A stretch of 64,000 nucleotides of DNA, taken from contig NZ_KE161030.1 of NCBI RefSeq assembly GCF_000412335.2, positions 344,014 to 408,013 of the forward strand, in the 5' to 3' direction. The stretch's first letter is position 1. Each line of letters opens with the position of its first letter. Positions 49,872 through 58,285 of this stretch are shown in pieces. The stretch is from Cedecea davisae DSM 4568. Its GTDB lineage: Bacteria; Pseudomonadota; Gammaproteobacteria; Enterobacterales; Enterobacteriaceae. The position numbers and the translations under genes are program-made. The notes below the pieces were generated by a model, which was not told the origin of the DNA, ran no database searches, and saw only the letters and a program-made list of their open reading frames with translations.

Positions 49872-50612
49872 ATGAAGAAGATCCTGCGTGTGGTGGTTGT
49901 GCTGCTGATTTTACTGGTAGCCGCCGTCGCCATTCGCCTGTGGCTTTTGCACCGCCATAGCGATGCGCTGTGGAACATCATTAGCCAGCAGTGCATACCG
50001 AACCAGCAGCAGCACAATTCGCCGGAGCCGTGCCTGAAGGTTGATTTACAGCAGCGCTACCTGGTGTTCAAAGATGCGAAAGGCCCGCTCCATACTTTGC
50101 TGATGCCAACAGATAAAATTACCGGCATTGAAAGCCCGAAGATTCTGGAAAACGGGGCGCCGAACTACTTCCAGGATGCGTGGGATAACCGCCATTATCT
50201 GCTGGATGAAACCACTAAGCCGGTGAAGGATGACGATTTAGTGCTGGCGATTAACTCTCGCTACGGGCGTTCTCAGAACCAGCTTCATATTCATCTTTCA
50301 TGCCTGCGACCCGAGGTTTATCAGTCGATTAACCAGCTTGCGGATAAAGTTACCGACCAATGGCAGCCGTTTGGCGAGGAGATCCTTGGCCATAAATATC
50401 TGGCGATAAAAGTTTCTGCTCAGGCAAACCCGTTTAGCGTCCTGGCGGCTTATGTGAAGGCTCAGGGCGATGAAATGGAAAACTTTGGTCTGGCGCGGGT
50501 AGTGACCGCGAAAGGCGATGTGATGTTGTTAGCCAACCCTCGCCAGCTGCTGGGCGGTAACCAGGGGTCCGCTGAGGAGATGCTGGACTACAGCTGTTCT
50601 TTGGCTCAGTAA
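49872..50612 (+). CDS. cdh: CDP-diacylglycerol pyrophosphatase
   Basis: 246 residues. One N-terminal membrane helix (about 4-25, VVVVLLILLVAAVAI) anchors a periplasmic HIT-like domain with QLHIHLSC, the His-x-His catalytic triad motif. Cdh hydrolyses CDP-diacylglycerol to phosphatidate and CMP. In E. coli it lies near pfkA, so its place here after a LysR gene is a local rearrangement. Confidence 0.93.
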   Translation: MKKILRVVVVLLILLVAAVAIRLWLLHRHSDALWNIISQQCIPNQQQHNSPEPCLKVDLQQRYLVFKDAKGPLHTLLMPTDKITGIESPKILENGAPNYFQDAWDNRHYLLDETTKPVKDDDLVLAINSRYGRSQNQLHIHLSCLRPEVYQSINQLADKVTDQWQPFGEEILGHKYLAIKVSAQANPFSVLAAYVKAQGDEMENFGLARVVTAKGDVMLLANPRQLLGGNQGSAEEMLDYSCSLAQ

Positions 50613-50619
50613 TTACCGT

Positions 50620-50640
50620 AGCCCGCATTATGCGGGCTTA
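50620..50640. terminator. Hairpin after cdh
   Basis: Perfect 8-bp stem AGCCCGCA / TGCGGGCT with loop TTA, followed by TATCTT. Short U-rich tail, so possibly a weak terminator shared with the convergent antitoxin gene. Confidence 0.5.
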
Positions 50641-50650
50641 TCTTCGGCAA

Positions 50651-50965
50651 TCAGGCTACGGCTTTTACGATGCTGGAAAGAGGATATCCGGTTGCAGATG
50701 CGAGAATTCTGATACTTTTGAAAGAGGGATTACCCGTTGGAGAAAGTGTTTTATACAGCGACTCTCTCGAAACTCCGGCCCGTTTTGCCACCGCGGACAT
50801 ACCGCCACTGGCTTCAATAACGTGGCGCAGTGCCATCATAAAAGCTTCGTAGCCGCCTTCCTCATCAATTTCTATCAGCGCCTGGTGCAAATAGACTTGA
50901 GCAAAGGCCGGATCGTCCTTGATTAGCTGCACCATCGCATCATCATGTAATACCGACTTAGCCAT
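50651..50965 (-). CDS. HigA/addiction-module antidote protein
   Basis: 104 residues. The C-terminal half is a Cro/HTH domain (MSAVAKRAGVSRESLYKTLS), as in antidotes of the DUF/HigA group paired with RelE-like killer proteins. The N-terminal part (about 1-45) likely binds the toxin. The toxin frame ends two bases before its ATG, so the pair was one operon with toxin first. The antidote looks intact while the toxin is broken. Confidence 0.85.
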   Translation of the reverse strand: MAKSVLHDDAMVQLIKDDPAFAQVYLHQALIEIDEEGGYEAFMMALRHVIEASGGMSAVAKRAGVSRESLYKTLSPTGNPSFKSIRILASATGYPLSSIVKAVA

Positions 50966-50966
50966 A

Positions 50967-51298
50967 TTATTTCCTCTCTTTGTAATCTTTCAGATAGCGT
51001 ATTGATTTCTCAATATCCTGATTTTGCTTCTTTTTGGTACCGCCGAGCAGCAGCAAAACAATATCGCCGGTAAAGGAGCCAGGAACCGGCGAGTAATAAA
51101 CACGGTAGCCCGGACCCCGATCAATTCTTAATTCCGATACGCCTTCCCTGCATGGCTTGCAGTCTCCATAGTTCCCTCACCCATCCTGGCGACACGAACA
51201 GCAATCATTGCTTTTGCTATCGGGTCTTTGACGTCCATTAAAAAAGCATTGAAAGGATCCCGGCCATCCTGCGTCAGGTAGTGACGAAGTATTGGCAT
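50967..51298 (-). pseudogene. Frameshifted RelE/HigB-family toxin gene
   Basis: Read from ATG 51298 the product is MPILRHYLTQDGRDPFNAFL, DVKDPIAKAMIAVRVARMGEG and then leaves the family frame, stopping at codon about 59. From 51178 downwards another frame reads NYGDCKPCREGVSELRIDRG and continues GYRVYYSPVPGSFTGDIVLLLLGG to KDYKERK and TAA. Together they make a normal killer protein of about 110 residues, so a single base (most likely one A in GGGAAC) is missing near 51170-51178. Either a real inactivation or a sequencing error. Confidence 0.82.
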
Positions 51299-51399
51299 GG
51301 GTAATTGTAGCCTGTAGTTATCAATGATACATCAAGACTGTATCCTGTGGGGTACGATCTGACAAAGGCAAAACGGGGATTCTGAGAGGTAGGCGGTAA

Positions 51400-51430
51400 G
51401 TTAAATTCCCGAAGGTGTAGTGCCTTCGGG
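51400..51430 (-). terminator. Hairpin after yjjA
   Basis: Perfect 8-bp stem CCCGAAGG / CCTTCGGG on the minus strand followed by AATTTAACTT. It lies 11 nt after the yjjA stop; the U tract is weak. Confidence 0.55.
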
Positions 51431-51440
51431 CAAGATACGA

Positions 51441-51950
51441 TCAGGACAGGTAATTCATACCCTGTTTCAGCACCAGGTCGCAGGCTTTGGTTTTCACCTT
51501 TTCAGCCAGAGGTGAGTTGCCGATAGTGTTCAGGTCAAGCTTCTGGCCGTTAGCGGTATTCAGCAGCCCCATCAGGCCCTGGTTGTAATCCTGCTTATCC
51601 GCGGGCTTGGTGCTGTTCTCCAGGCCAAGTTTGGTCATCAGCTGATTTTTGATATTTTCCGTATTGGTGACGGAAGCAAGCTTGTTCTTCGCACAATATT
51701 CCATCACGCCTGCGGCGTTGGTCATGGTGCTGGAGGTGAGCGATTTACCGTTGCCGTTAAGCAGGCTGGTCAGGGAAGAGAGAGAAAGGCCGCCGTTCTG
51801 AGCGCCTGCGCCGGTGGTGGTTGAGCCGCTTTTGCTCAGCTCGTTTGCCGCGCTTGAAAGCTGATCCTGCCAGCTTGCCGCACTTGCCTGGCCCGCAAAA
51901 AAGGCCGTTGCCAGCGCCATTGCGCAGAGAGTTTTAATGCTTACTTTCAT
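51441..51950 (-). CDS. yjjA: YjjA, exported DUF2501 protein
   Basis: 169 residues. Signal peptide (about 1-24, ending ASA), then a Ser/Thr/Gly-rich linker (KSGSTTTGAGAQNGG) and a helical domain with two Cys (YCAKNKL, ACDLVLKQG) that may pair. Similar to E. coli YjjA; function unknown. In E. coli dnaC and dnaT come next, but here ohr-ohrR does. Confidence 0.85.
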   Translation of the reverse strand: MKVSIKTLCAMALATAFFAGQASAASWQDQLSSAANELSKSGSTTTGAGAQNGGLSLSSLTSLLNGNGKSLTSSTMTNAAGVMEYCAKNKLASVTNTENIKNQLMTKLGLENSTKPADKQDYNQGLMGLLNTANGQKLDLNTIGNSPLAEKVKTKACDLVLKQGMNYLS

Positions 51951-52091
51951 CTGTTGATACTCGCTTTGTTTACCTGCCGGGCAGGAGAATTCAGCGCTGA
52001 GTATAACGCTTTGCCGGGAAAGAGGGGGATTGAGAGTTTTCCTAAACGGCGGGCATGAGAGTAAAAAGCCGGGTTTCCCCGGCTTGCGACA

Positions 52092-52520
52092 TCAGTTGAT
52101 GATATTCAGCGTGACGTCGATGTTGCCGCGAGTGGCGTTGGAATACGGGCAAACGATGTGCGCCGCATCGACCAGTTTTTTCGCTTCAGCAGCGTCCATA
52201 CCCGGCAGGTGGATGTTCAGTTTAGCTTCGATGCCGAAGCCGGTAGGCAGCGGCCCAATACCCACTTCACCTTCGATAAAGGCTTCAGCAGGCATGGAGA
52301 TTTTGTCGCGGCCGGAAACAAACTTCATCGCGCCCAGGAAGCAGGCCGAGTAGCCAGCGGCGAACAGCTGTTCCGGGTTAGTCACTTCACCACCGGCACC
52401 GCCCATCTCTTTTGGCAGGCCCAGTTTGACGTCCAGAACGCCGTCAGAAGAGGTTGCACGACCTTCACGGCCGCCGGTTGCTTTTGCTTTTGCGGTATAA
52501 ACGACTTTTTCTAAAGACAT
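52092..52520 (-). CDS. ohr: Organic hydroperoxide resistance protein Ohr
   Basis: 142 residues, standard length. Catalytic cysteines Cys60 (AAGYSACFLGAM) and Cys124 (HIVCPYSNATRGN) and an OsmC/Ohr fold. It reduces fatty-acid and other organic hydroperoxides using lipoylated proteins. Downstream of ohrR with a 95-bp gap holding a likely operator. Not part of the usual E. coli gene set. Confidence 0.95.
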   Translation of the reverse strand: MSLEKVVYTAKAKATGGREGRATSSDGVLDVKLGLPKEMGGAGGEVTNPEQLFAAGYSACFLGAMKFVSGRDKISMPAEAFIEGEVGIGPLPTGFGIEAKLNIHLPGMDAAEAKKLVDAAHIVCPYSNATRGNIDVTLNIIN

Positions 52521-52550
52521 GGCAGGTTCCTCATCTTACTTTGTGTTTGC

Positions 52551-52575
52551 GCTATAAAATAGCACGCGATTTATA
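52551..52575. promoter_or_regulatory. Candidate OhrR operator upstream of ohr
   Basis: Contains the inverted repeat GCTAT-AAA-ATAGC and then ACGCGATTTATA. A 17-base part (ATAGCACGCGATTTATA) matches 13 of 17 positions of a segment upstream of ohrR. This makes it the best operator candidate in the locus. Confidence 0.5.
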
Positions 52576-52615
52576 TGGTTTTTTAAAAATCGCCGGCAGT
52601 GCCGACGGGTGTTAA

Positions 52616-53062
52616 TTAGGTATTCAGGTTGCCGCGCAGCGTTTCCAGCTGATCCTTAAGCGCCAGCATGCTGTCTACGCTACAGGCCGAAGCACAGAGT
52701 ACCGACTCAGGAATGCTGTGAGCTTTTTCCTGCAGCGCTTTGCCTTCACCGGTCAGGGTAACGACGACCTGACGTTCGTCTTCACGGGAGCGCTGACGCA
52801 GCAGCAGACCCGCGCTTTCAAGACGCTTTAACAGCGGCGTTAAGGTGGCGGAGTCTAAAAACAGACGCTCGCCGATTTGCGACACCGTGACATCGTCCCG
52901 CTCCCACAGCACCAGCATCACCAGATATTGCGGATAGGTGAGCTGCAGCGGCGCAAGCAGCTGGCGGTAGAGTTTATTGACCGCCAGATTGGCGGAATAG
53001 AGCGCGAAGCAAAGCTGGTTGTCCAGCAGCAGCGCGTTCGTTTCGGTCGATGTCTTGTTCAT
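52616..53062 (-). CDS. ohrR: MarR-family organic-peroxide sensor OhrR
   Basis: 148 residues from ATG 53062; the frame is open 12 codons upstream but the start fits the family. The peroxide-sensing Cys18 lies in [12 protein letters not shown], followed by the MarR winged helix ([23 protein letters not shown]). Further Cys residues near the C-terminus (VLCASACS) may form the second half of a two-Cys mechanism. It represses ohr until oxidised by organic hydroperoxides. Confidence 0.93.
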   Translation of the reverse strand: MNKTSTETNALLLDNQLCFALYSANLAVNKLYRQLLAPLQLTYPQYLVMLVLWERDDVTVSQIGERLFLDSATLTPLLKRLESAGLLLRQRSREDERQVVVTLTGEGKALQEKAHSIPESVLCASACSVDSMLALKDQLETLRGNLNT

Positions 53063-53076
53063 GGATTTGAATATAG

Positions 53077-53093
53077 ATAGCGCGCGATTAAAT
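53077..53093. promoter_or_regulatory. Candidate OhrR operator upstream of ohrR
   Basis: ATAGCGCGCGATTAAAT, 13 of 17 bases shared with the segment upstream of ohr, 15 nt from the ohrR start. It would give autoregulation. Confidence 0.5.
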
Positions 53094-53136
53094 AGCAAAT
53101 AATTTTACGTGAATTTTGTCTGACGCAGCGTTTGGG

Positions 53137-53610
53137 CTAGACCCTGGGTTTTTTACGGTACAGCCACAGCCCCGGTAGAGAAAGGCCAATCGACAACGCG
53201 CCCACGATAAATGAGGCCTTCAGGAAGTTTGTCACCAGCTGGATCATCATCGGTTCGGTGTAGCCGAAGTGGGTCAACTTTACCGCAGAGATCATCGCCG
53301 TATAGGCATAGATCCCCGGAAACATTGGGATCACTGCCGCAACGGTAAACACTTTGGGATGAGCCAGATACCAGCGCGACCACTGGATTCCGATAATACC
53401 GACCAGGATTGAGGCCAAAAAAGTGCTCCATTCAATATTCAGGCCTGCGGTCATCATCGCCATTCGCGAGCCGTGACCGACGGCACCGAGCAGGGCGCAG
53501 TAGGGCAGCGCTCGCTGTGGAACGTTAAAGACCAGCGCAAAACCTACCGCCGGAATCGCCGAAAGCGCCATATCCTGCATCAGTGCCAGAACAAACTCGA
53601 TTATGCCCAT
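53137..53610 (-). CDS. yjjB: YjjB, ThrE-type exporter subunit
   Basis: 157 residues from [14 protein letters not shown]; homology fixes the start, five codons into the open frame. About four to five membrane helices, corresponding to the C-terminal half of threonine/serine exporter ThrE ([34 protein letters not shown]). Works with YjjP; in E. coli the pair exports succinate. Its start overlaps the end of yjjP by 10 nt. Confidence 0.92.
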   Translation of the reverse strand: MGIIEFVLALMQDMALSAIPAVGFALVFNVPQRALPYCALLGAVGHGSRMAMMTAGLNIEWSTFLASILVGIIGIQWSRWYLAHPKVFTVAAVIPMFPGIYAYTAMISAVKLTHFGYTEPMMIQLVTNFLKASFIVGALSIGLSLPGLWLYRKKPRV

Positions 53611-54377
53611 CCCCGAAGCCCCCATACCGACATCGCCATCACCACGCCAATACAGGTGGCGAGGGTTAGCAGGCTGGCCATGGCCCAGCGTGCCAGGCCG
53701 GTGTTGACGTGGCCTTTGAACATATCGGCAACGGCATTAATCAGCGGGAACCCCGGCACCAGCAGCAGCACGCTCGCCGCCATGGCGATATTTGAGGTGC
53801 TGGCAAACGGGCCTTTGGCGATTAATAGCCCGGAGACGCTGGTGGCAACGAAGGCGGTGAGGCAAAAATTAATTTGAGGATGCATCTGCCGATGGGTGAG
53901 AAGCTGGCGCACGTACATCGCCAGAGAGCTGGCAATAAAGGCCACCAATGACCCATCCCAGCCGCCGTTGTTGAGTTTACAGAAGCAGCCGCAGGAGAGG
54001 CCGACCATCAGCACGACCAGCCAGCGTGGGTAACGAAGCGGCTTGATATGTTCGAAACGTTTGAGCACGTCTCTGGCATCGATAAGCCGGTGTTCAGCGA
54101 GGATAACGATGTGCTGAATTTCGGTAACCATATGCATATTGATCCCGCGGTCGACATTTTTGCGGGTGGTGGTCAGGCACTGATTATCTTTAATGGTGCT
54201 CAGCACAATGGCGTTGGCGGAGATTGAGCTTTCTACGCTGTCCATACCGAGCGCTTTTCCAAGCCGGGTGGAAAGCTCCTCAACCAGCGCGCTCTCAGCC
54301 CCGTGTTGCAGCAAAAAAAGCGCACATTGAATGCATAAACGGGTGACACCACGCTGTGAGGCAACATCGGTCTGCAT
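53601..54377 (-). CDS. yjjP: YjjP, ThrE-type exporter subunit
   Basis: 258 residues from [18 protein letters not shown]. The soluble N-terminal ThrE domain ([44 protein letters not shown]) is followed by about five membrane helices ([47 protein letters not shown]). The E. coli homologue forms the succinate exporter with YjjB. Translationally coupled to yjjB. Confidence 0.93.
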   Translation of the reverse strand: MQTDVASQRGVTRLCIQCALFLLQHGAESALVEELSTRLGKALGMDSVESSISANAIVLSTIKDNQCLTTTRKNVDRGINMHMVTEIQHIVILAEHRLIDARDVLKRFEHIKPLRYPRWLVVLMVGLSCGCFCKLNNGGWDGSLVAFIASSLAMYVRQLLTHRQMHPQINFCLTAFVATSVSGLLIAKGPFASTSNIAMAASVLLLVPGFPLINAVADMFKGHVNTGLARWAMASLLTLATCIGVVMAMSVWGLRGWA

Positions 54378-54530
54378 GCTTATCCCGAAAAAAGAGAGTG
54401 AACAAAGGGTAACGTTCACTTATTAAACATGAGCGCTTCACTCTCTTAAGCGTGCCAGATCAACCTTTGAGCAACTAGTCCGGTCGCGTGACCTTTGGAT
54501 GGCGTCCTTTAGCCACGCTTCAAATAACCC

Positions 54531-54989
54531 TCACTGGCAGACATCGACCCACTTGGCCTGAGTTAAGTCGGCCATTCTCTCGGGTGAGATTCGCACCGCG
54601 CTGTGGATAGCGCCTGCGGCCGGGAGAACTTCCTGGTACTGGCGGAGCGAAATATCGCAGTAGACCGCCAGCGGATTTTCCAGCCCAAAAGGGCAAACGC
54701 CGCCGACCGGATGCCCGGTCCAGTTCACCACCTCATCGCTGCTCAACATACGCGCTTTAGCGCCGAATGTTTCCTTAAGCTTTTTATTATCCAGGCGGGC
54801 ATCGCCCTTCGCGACAATCAGTATGATGTCGTTTTTAACCTTGAGCGACAGGGTCTTGGCGATTTGCCCGGCTTCAACATTATGGGCAGCGGCGGCAAGT
54901 GCGACGGTAGCGGTGCTTTGATTTAGTTCGATAATATTAATATCGGGGGCATGGTCGGCGAAGAATTGCCGCACGGACTGCAAACTCAT
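54531..54989 (-). CDS. YbaK/EbsC-family aminoacyl-tRNA deacylase
   Basis: 152 residues with the YbaK core: AGQIAKTLSLKVKNDIILIVAKGDARLDNKKL (Lys in IAKTL for the 2'-OH step), then GHPVGGVCPFGLENP and AAGAIHSAVRISPERM. Members hydrolyse mischarged Cys-, Ala- or Pro-tRNAs. Which substrate this one uses cannot be read from the sequence. Single gene, own short intergenic regions. Confidence 0.85.
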   Translation of the reverse strand: MSLQSVRQFFADHAPDINIIELNQSTATVALAAAAHNVEAGQIAKTLSLKVKNDIILIVAKGDARLDNKKLKETFGAKARMLSSDEVVNWTGHPVGGVCPFGLENPLAVYCDISLRQYQEVLPAAGAIHSAVRISPERMADLTQAKWVDVCQ

Positions 54990-55104
54990 GATTTTCTCCT
55001 GATCCAGGTGGCAAATAATTTCGCATAAGCTTGTACTTTCTGTAAACCGCTTATACTTATCTCACACCCTCCTTGTCAGAAATTTCTGGATCTCCTTCAC
55101 AATC

Positions 55105-55135
55105 ACTGAAACCGGTTGCAGTAACCGGTTGCAGT
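55105..55135. promoter_or_regulatory. Tandem palindromic operator upstream of the orphan PTS genes
   Basis: Two tandem 13-bp repeats AACCGGTTGCAGT (55110-55122, 55123-55135), each centred on the palindrome AACCGGTT, typical of LacI/GalR-family operators with their central CG. The first extends as ACTG-AAACCGGTTG-CAGT. They lie 60-95 nt before EIIB. No LacI-family gene is adjacent. Confidence 0.6.
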
Positions 55136-55197
55136 AATGATTGGCGCGAGGAATACTGATTTCGTAACCCCCCTGTACCTAATAATTAGAGTCGTCT

Positions 55198-55503
55198 ATG
55201 AAACGTATCCTCTTATGCTGTGCCGCTGGTATGTCTACCAGTATGGTCGTGAACAGGATGAAACAAGCCGCCATGGAGCAACGGATTGACGTTGAGATAA
55301 AAGCGGTGGGTATCGAAGAGTTCACGGATGTTATGCCTGAATTTGATTGCTGTTTACTCGGTCCGCAGATCAAATATCGTCTGGAAGATTTTAAGGCTCA
55401 GGCCGCTCCCAAACGTATCCCGGTCACGGTCATTAACTCTATGGATTACGGAATGATGCGCGGCGACAGAATTCTCGCCGATGCACTCGCGTTGATAGCC
55501 TGA
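55198..55503 (+). CDS. PTS lactose/cellobiose-family EIIB, orphan pair
   Basis: 101 residues. Phospho-accepting Cys8 in LLCCAAGMSTSMVVNRM, with the LLGPQIKYR segment typical of ChbB-like EIIB. It is distinct from the EIIB of the bgl locus. Its EIIC starts 14 nt downstream. No EIIA, glycosidase or regulator gene adjoins, so the sugar is unknown and the EIIA is borrowed. Confidence 0.9.
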   Translation: MKRILLCCAAGMSTSMVVNRMKQAAMEQRIDVEIKAVGIEEFTDVMPEFDCCLLGPQIKYRLEDFKAQAAPKRIPVTVINSMDYGMMRGDRILADALALIA

Positions 55504-55516
55504 CAGGAGAGCCACC

Positions 55517-56863
55517 ATGTCTTCCAACCATGCTGCATTTAATTTAATTTTTCGTTTTGTTGAAAACTACGTTAGCCCGGTCGCTGGCCGCATTTCTTCC
55601 CAGCGCCACGTGATGGCTATCCGCGACGGTTTCATTTCGGCGATGCCGTTTATGATTGTCGGCTCGTTCCTGCTGGTGTTCGCTTACCCGCCGTTCTCTC
55701 CAACCACTACGTGGGGATTTGCCCGTGCATGGCTGGATCTGGCGAAGCAGTTTGAAGGCCAGATCCTGACGCCGTTTGATATGACGATGGGCATCATGTC
55801 TATCTATATTTGCGCGGCCATTGCCTACAACCTCGGCAAGCATTATGTGAAGTCTCACGGTCTCGATCCGTTTATGTGCGCCATGCTGTCCCTGATGGCT
55901 TTCCTGGTGGTGGCTGCGCCGAAAACTAAAGGCACGCTGCCGGTGGATAGCCTGGGCGGGACCGGGATTTTCACCGCCATTCTGGTGGCAATTTACTGCG
56001 TAGAGATGATGCGCTTCCTGAAGGCACACAACATCGGTATTAAACTGCCGGACCAGGTGCCGCCGATGATCAAAAACTCCTTTGACCTGCTGATCCCGGT
56101 GCTGGTTGTCGTGCTCACGCTGTATCCGCTGAGCCTGTTTATTCAGTCTCAGTTCGATATGCTGATCCCTCAGGCTATTATGGCGCTGTTCAAACCTCTG
56201 GTTTCCGCCGCGGACTCGCTGCCTGCGATTTTACTGGCGGTGTTGATTGCTCACCTGCTTTGGTTCGCTGGCATCCACGGAGCGGCTATCGTTTCCGGCA
56301 TGCTGCAAATGTTCTGGCTGACCAACCTCGGCCTGAACCAGGGCGCGCTGGCCGCCGGTGCGCCGCTGCCGCACATTTTCATGGAGGCCTTCTGGACCTT
56401 CTTTATCGTGGTTGGCGGTTCCGGCGCGACGATGGGGCTGGTTATTTGCTACCTGCGCAGCAAATCTGCCCACCTGCGTTCTATCGGCCGTCTGAGCATT
56501 GTTCCGACCTGCTTTAACATTAACGAACCGGTTATCTTCGGGACGCCTATCGTGATGAACCCGGTGTTCTTCATTCCGTTCCTGCTGGCGCCGATGGTTA
56601 ACGCCGTGCTGGCGTGGGGAGCGATGAAGCTTGACCTGATTGGCCGCGTGATTTCCGTCGTGCCGTGGACTGCACCGGCTCCAATTGGCGCAGCCTGGGC
56701 GCTGGGCTGGGACTTCCGTGCTGCGATTCTGGTTATTCTGCTGGCCTGCGTGTCGTCCATCATCTACTTCCCGTTCTTCAAAGTGTACGAGAAGCAGCTG
56801 CTGGAGCAGGAAAAAGAAGAAGCACAAAGAGCGAGCGAGGAAGGAAACCAACAGCTGGCTTAA
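55517..56863 (+). CDS. PTS lactose/cellobiose-family EIIC permease, orphan pair
   Basis: 448 residues, hydrophobic throughout, with AIRDGFISAMPFMIVGSFLLV near the N-terminus, WFAGIHGAAIVSGM and FNINEPVIFGTPIVMNP, the EIIC core of the CelB/ChbC family. It ends in a charged tail (EKEEAQRASEEGNQ). Uptake of a beta-disaccharide such as chitobiose or cellobiose is possible but not supported by neighbours. A strong terminator follows. Confidence 0.9.
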   Translation: MSSNHAAFNLIFRFVENYVSPVAGRISSQRHVMAIRDGFISAMPFMIVGSFLLVFAYPPFSPTTTWGFARAWLDLAKQFEGQILTPFDMTMGIMSIYICAAIAYNLGKHYVKSHGLDPFMCAMLSLMAFLVVAAPKTKGTLPVDSLGGTGIFTAILVAIYCVEMMRFLKAHNIGIKLPDQVPPMIKNSFDLLIPVLVVVLTLYPLSLFIQSQFDMLIPQAIMALFKPLVSAADSLPAILLAVLIAHLLWFAGIHGAAIVSGMLQMFWLTNLGLNQGALAAGAPLPHIFMEAFWTFFIVVGGSGATMGLVICYLRSKSAHLRSIGRLSIVPTCFNINEPVIFGTPIVMNPVFFIPFLLAPMVNAVLAWGAMKLDLIGRVISVVPWTAPAPIGAAWALGWDFRAAILVILLACVSSIIYFPFFKVYEKQLLEQEKEEAQRASEEGNQQLA

Positions 56864-56880
56864 TCGATAAAACAGAGTCA

Positions 56881-56906
56881 AAACGGCGGGGAAACCCGCC
56901 GTTTTC
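56881..56906. terminator. Bidirectional terminator between PTS genes and fhuF
   Basis: 11-bp perfect stem AAAACGGCGGG / CCCGCCGTTTT with GAAA tetraloop, giving T tracts on both strands; it meets the fhuF stop codon. Confidence 0.92.
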
Positions 56907-57697
56907 TATTTTAAGGTACAGTCGCCGCAGCTTTGTACATCGGGCAGCTTGTAGCGCTGGCAGCAGGTGCGGCGAACCAGAACCCCTTCGCGCGGGATTA
57001 CCGTGCGGTATAACGGGTTATTCTGGCCGCAGGAGAGCTGTTTTTCAAAAAAGCAGGCGTTAACCAGCAGGGCGTGAGTTTCATCCTTGAGGAGCGGCTT
57101 GAGTTCTCCTAAGAACCAGTTCACCAGATAGCCTGTATTACTCCAGATAAGCTTACCGTTGATATCTCCGCTGGCTTCCAGCGCATCCACAACCGGGATT
57201 AAAACATCGGCGATTAGTTTTTCCACGCGCTGGCGCGGAGCAAGGGAGCTTAGCTGCACATCTTCTTCAGCGTTTATCCAGAAACTTGCGGCGCGGCCCG
57301 TTTCATGGAAATCGACGTATATCCGTTCCGGGGCCAGGCTGAGCGCTTTGCGCTGGGCCAGGAGCGCCATCATTAGCGGCGGCACCAGCAGGCCAATATA
57401 CCACTGCGCCCAGAGCGATTTCAGCGGCTTATGTTCACGCGATTGATGCGGCTGATTGCGGTAGATATGGTCGCCATAGGCTGCTATCAGAGAAGCCAGT
57501 ATTGCCGGTTGACGCCATCGGCTCAGCGGCATGGCACTGGCCGGAGCAGGTTCATTTAGCTTAATGATGTCGTTGAAGTAAGAACGATGGGTGGCGAAAT
57601 AGTCGCGCAAAGCTTCCGCCAGCGGTGGGGGCGCCGGAGGCCACGGGAGAATAAAACACCCGCCGTCATCGCTAAGCTGAAGGGATTGAAGCGCCAT
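56906..57697 (-). CDS. fhuF: Siderophore-iron reductase FhuF
   Basis: 263 residues from ATG 57697 (a TTG 18 nt upstream is unlikely; E. coli FhuF is 262). The C-terminus has the iron-sulfur ligands as CC-x10-C-x2-C in CCQRYKLPDVQSCGDC. It reduces ferric hydroxamate siderophores in the cytoplasm to release iron. A Fur-like site lies just upstream. Followed in E. coli-like order by yjjZ and the leu tRNAs, with a lipoprotein and a GGDEF gene inserted here. Confidence 0.95.
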   Translation of the reverse strand: MALQSLQLSDDGGCFILPWPPAPPPLAEALRDYFATHRSYFNDIIKLNEPAPASAMPLSRWRQPAILASLIAAYGDHIYRNQPHQSREHKPLKSLWAQWYIGLLVPPLMMALLAQRKALSLAPERIYVDFHETGRAASFWINAEEDVQLSSLAPRQRVEKLIADVLIPVVDALEASGDINGKLIWSNTGYLVNWFLGELKPLLKDETHALLVNACFFEKQLSCGQNNPLYRTVIPREGVLVRRTCCQRYKLPDVQSCGDCTLK

Positions 57698-57722
57698 GTT
57701 CTCGTCAGAAGCCAATCTAAAT

Positions 57723-57741
57723 GATAATGATTAGCAATCCT
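57723..57741. promoter_or_regulatory. Fur box upstream of fhuF
   Basis: GATAATGATTAGCAATCCT, 13 of 19 matches to the Fur consensus GATAATGATAATCATTATC, with a further AATGAT to its left. It lies 26 nt upstream of the fhuF ATG. fhuF is a classic Fur target in E. coli. Confidence 0.65.
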
Positions 57742-57810
57742 AACCATGGGGCAAATCATTGGCAAGATGATTTCGCTGCTGTTGCTTCAATCGCCGGGTT
57801 CAGGCTCAGA

Positions 57811-58176
57811 TTATTTCGCGGCGAACTTGTATGCCGTTTTGCCGTCAGGGAAGAAAGAGTAGGTGACATACATCGGAATAGCGCGGCCGCAGGCATCAAA
57901 ATTCCACGCTTCCCTGGCTGAGCCCGAGATAAGCGCCGTTCCGGCAGCGTTGGTACGAATATCATCAGATTTACTGACCAGCGCTACGCTAACGGATTTG
58001 GGCTTTTCCCGGCAGCCGCTGGTGATGGGCAGCATGGGTATAAGATGTTGTAACACGTAAGCCGGATCGCTGGTGAGCGGCTGGCCTTTTACCTGGAGTT
58101 TGCCGGGGCTGCTGGTGGAGCAGGCGGTGAGCAGAAGAGCGGGAAGAACGATAGCCGCAGGAAAAATTTTATTCAT
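57811..58176 (-). CDS. Small predicted lipoprotein of unknown function
   Basis: 121 residues. Signal peptide with lipobox LLTAC (Cys19), so attached to the envelope by acylation. The mature part has two further Cys (SGCREKPK and DACGRAIP) that could form a disulfide, and a beta-rich C-terminus (YVTYSFFPDGKTAYKF). I recognise no named family. Between fhuF and a diguanylate-cyclase gene on the same strand as both, but with gaps of about 110 nt on either side. Confidence 0.75.
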   Translation of the reverse strand: MNKIFPAAIVLPALLLTACSTSSPGKLQVKGQPLTSDPAYVLQHLIPMLPITSGCREKPKSVSVALVSKSDDIRTNAAGTALISGSAREAWNFDACGRAIPMYVTYSFFPDGKTAYKFAAK

Positions 58177-58285
58177 TATTATTCCTCAGAGATACGGTGT
58201 ATTGCCGCTGGCGGCATATTGTTATTGTTTGAAATATGAACAATAAGCCGCCGGGATGCAACCCCGCAATTTCTGAGGAAAGCGG

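Noticed and set aside
55110-55135. Start of a CRISPR array or tandem satellite
   Set aside because: Only two 13-bp units without spacers, and each has a palindromic core; an operator pair explains them better.
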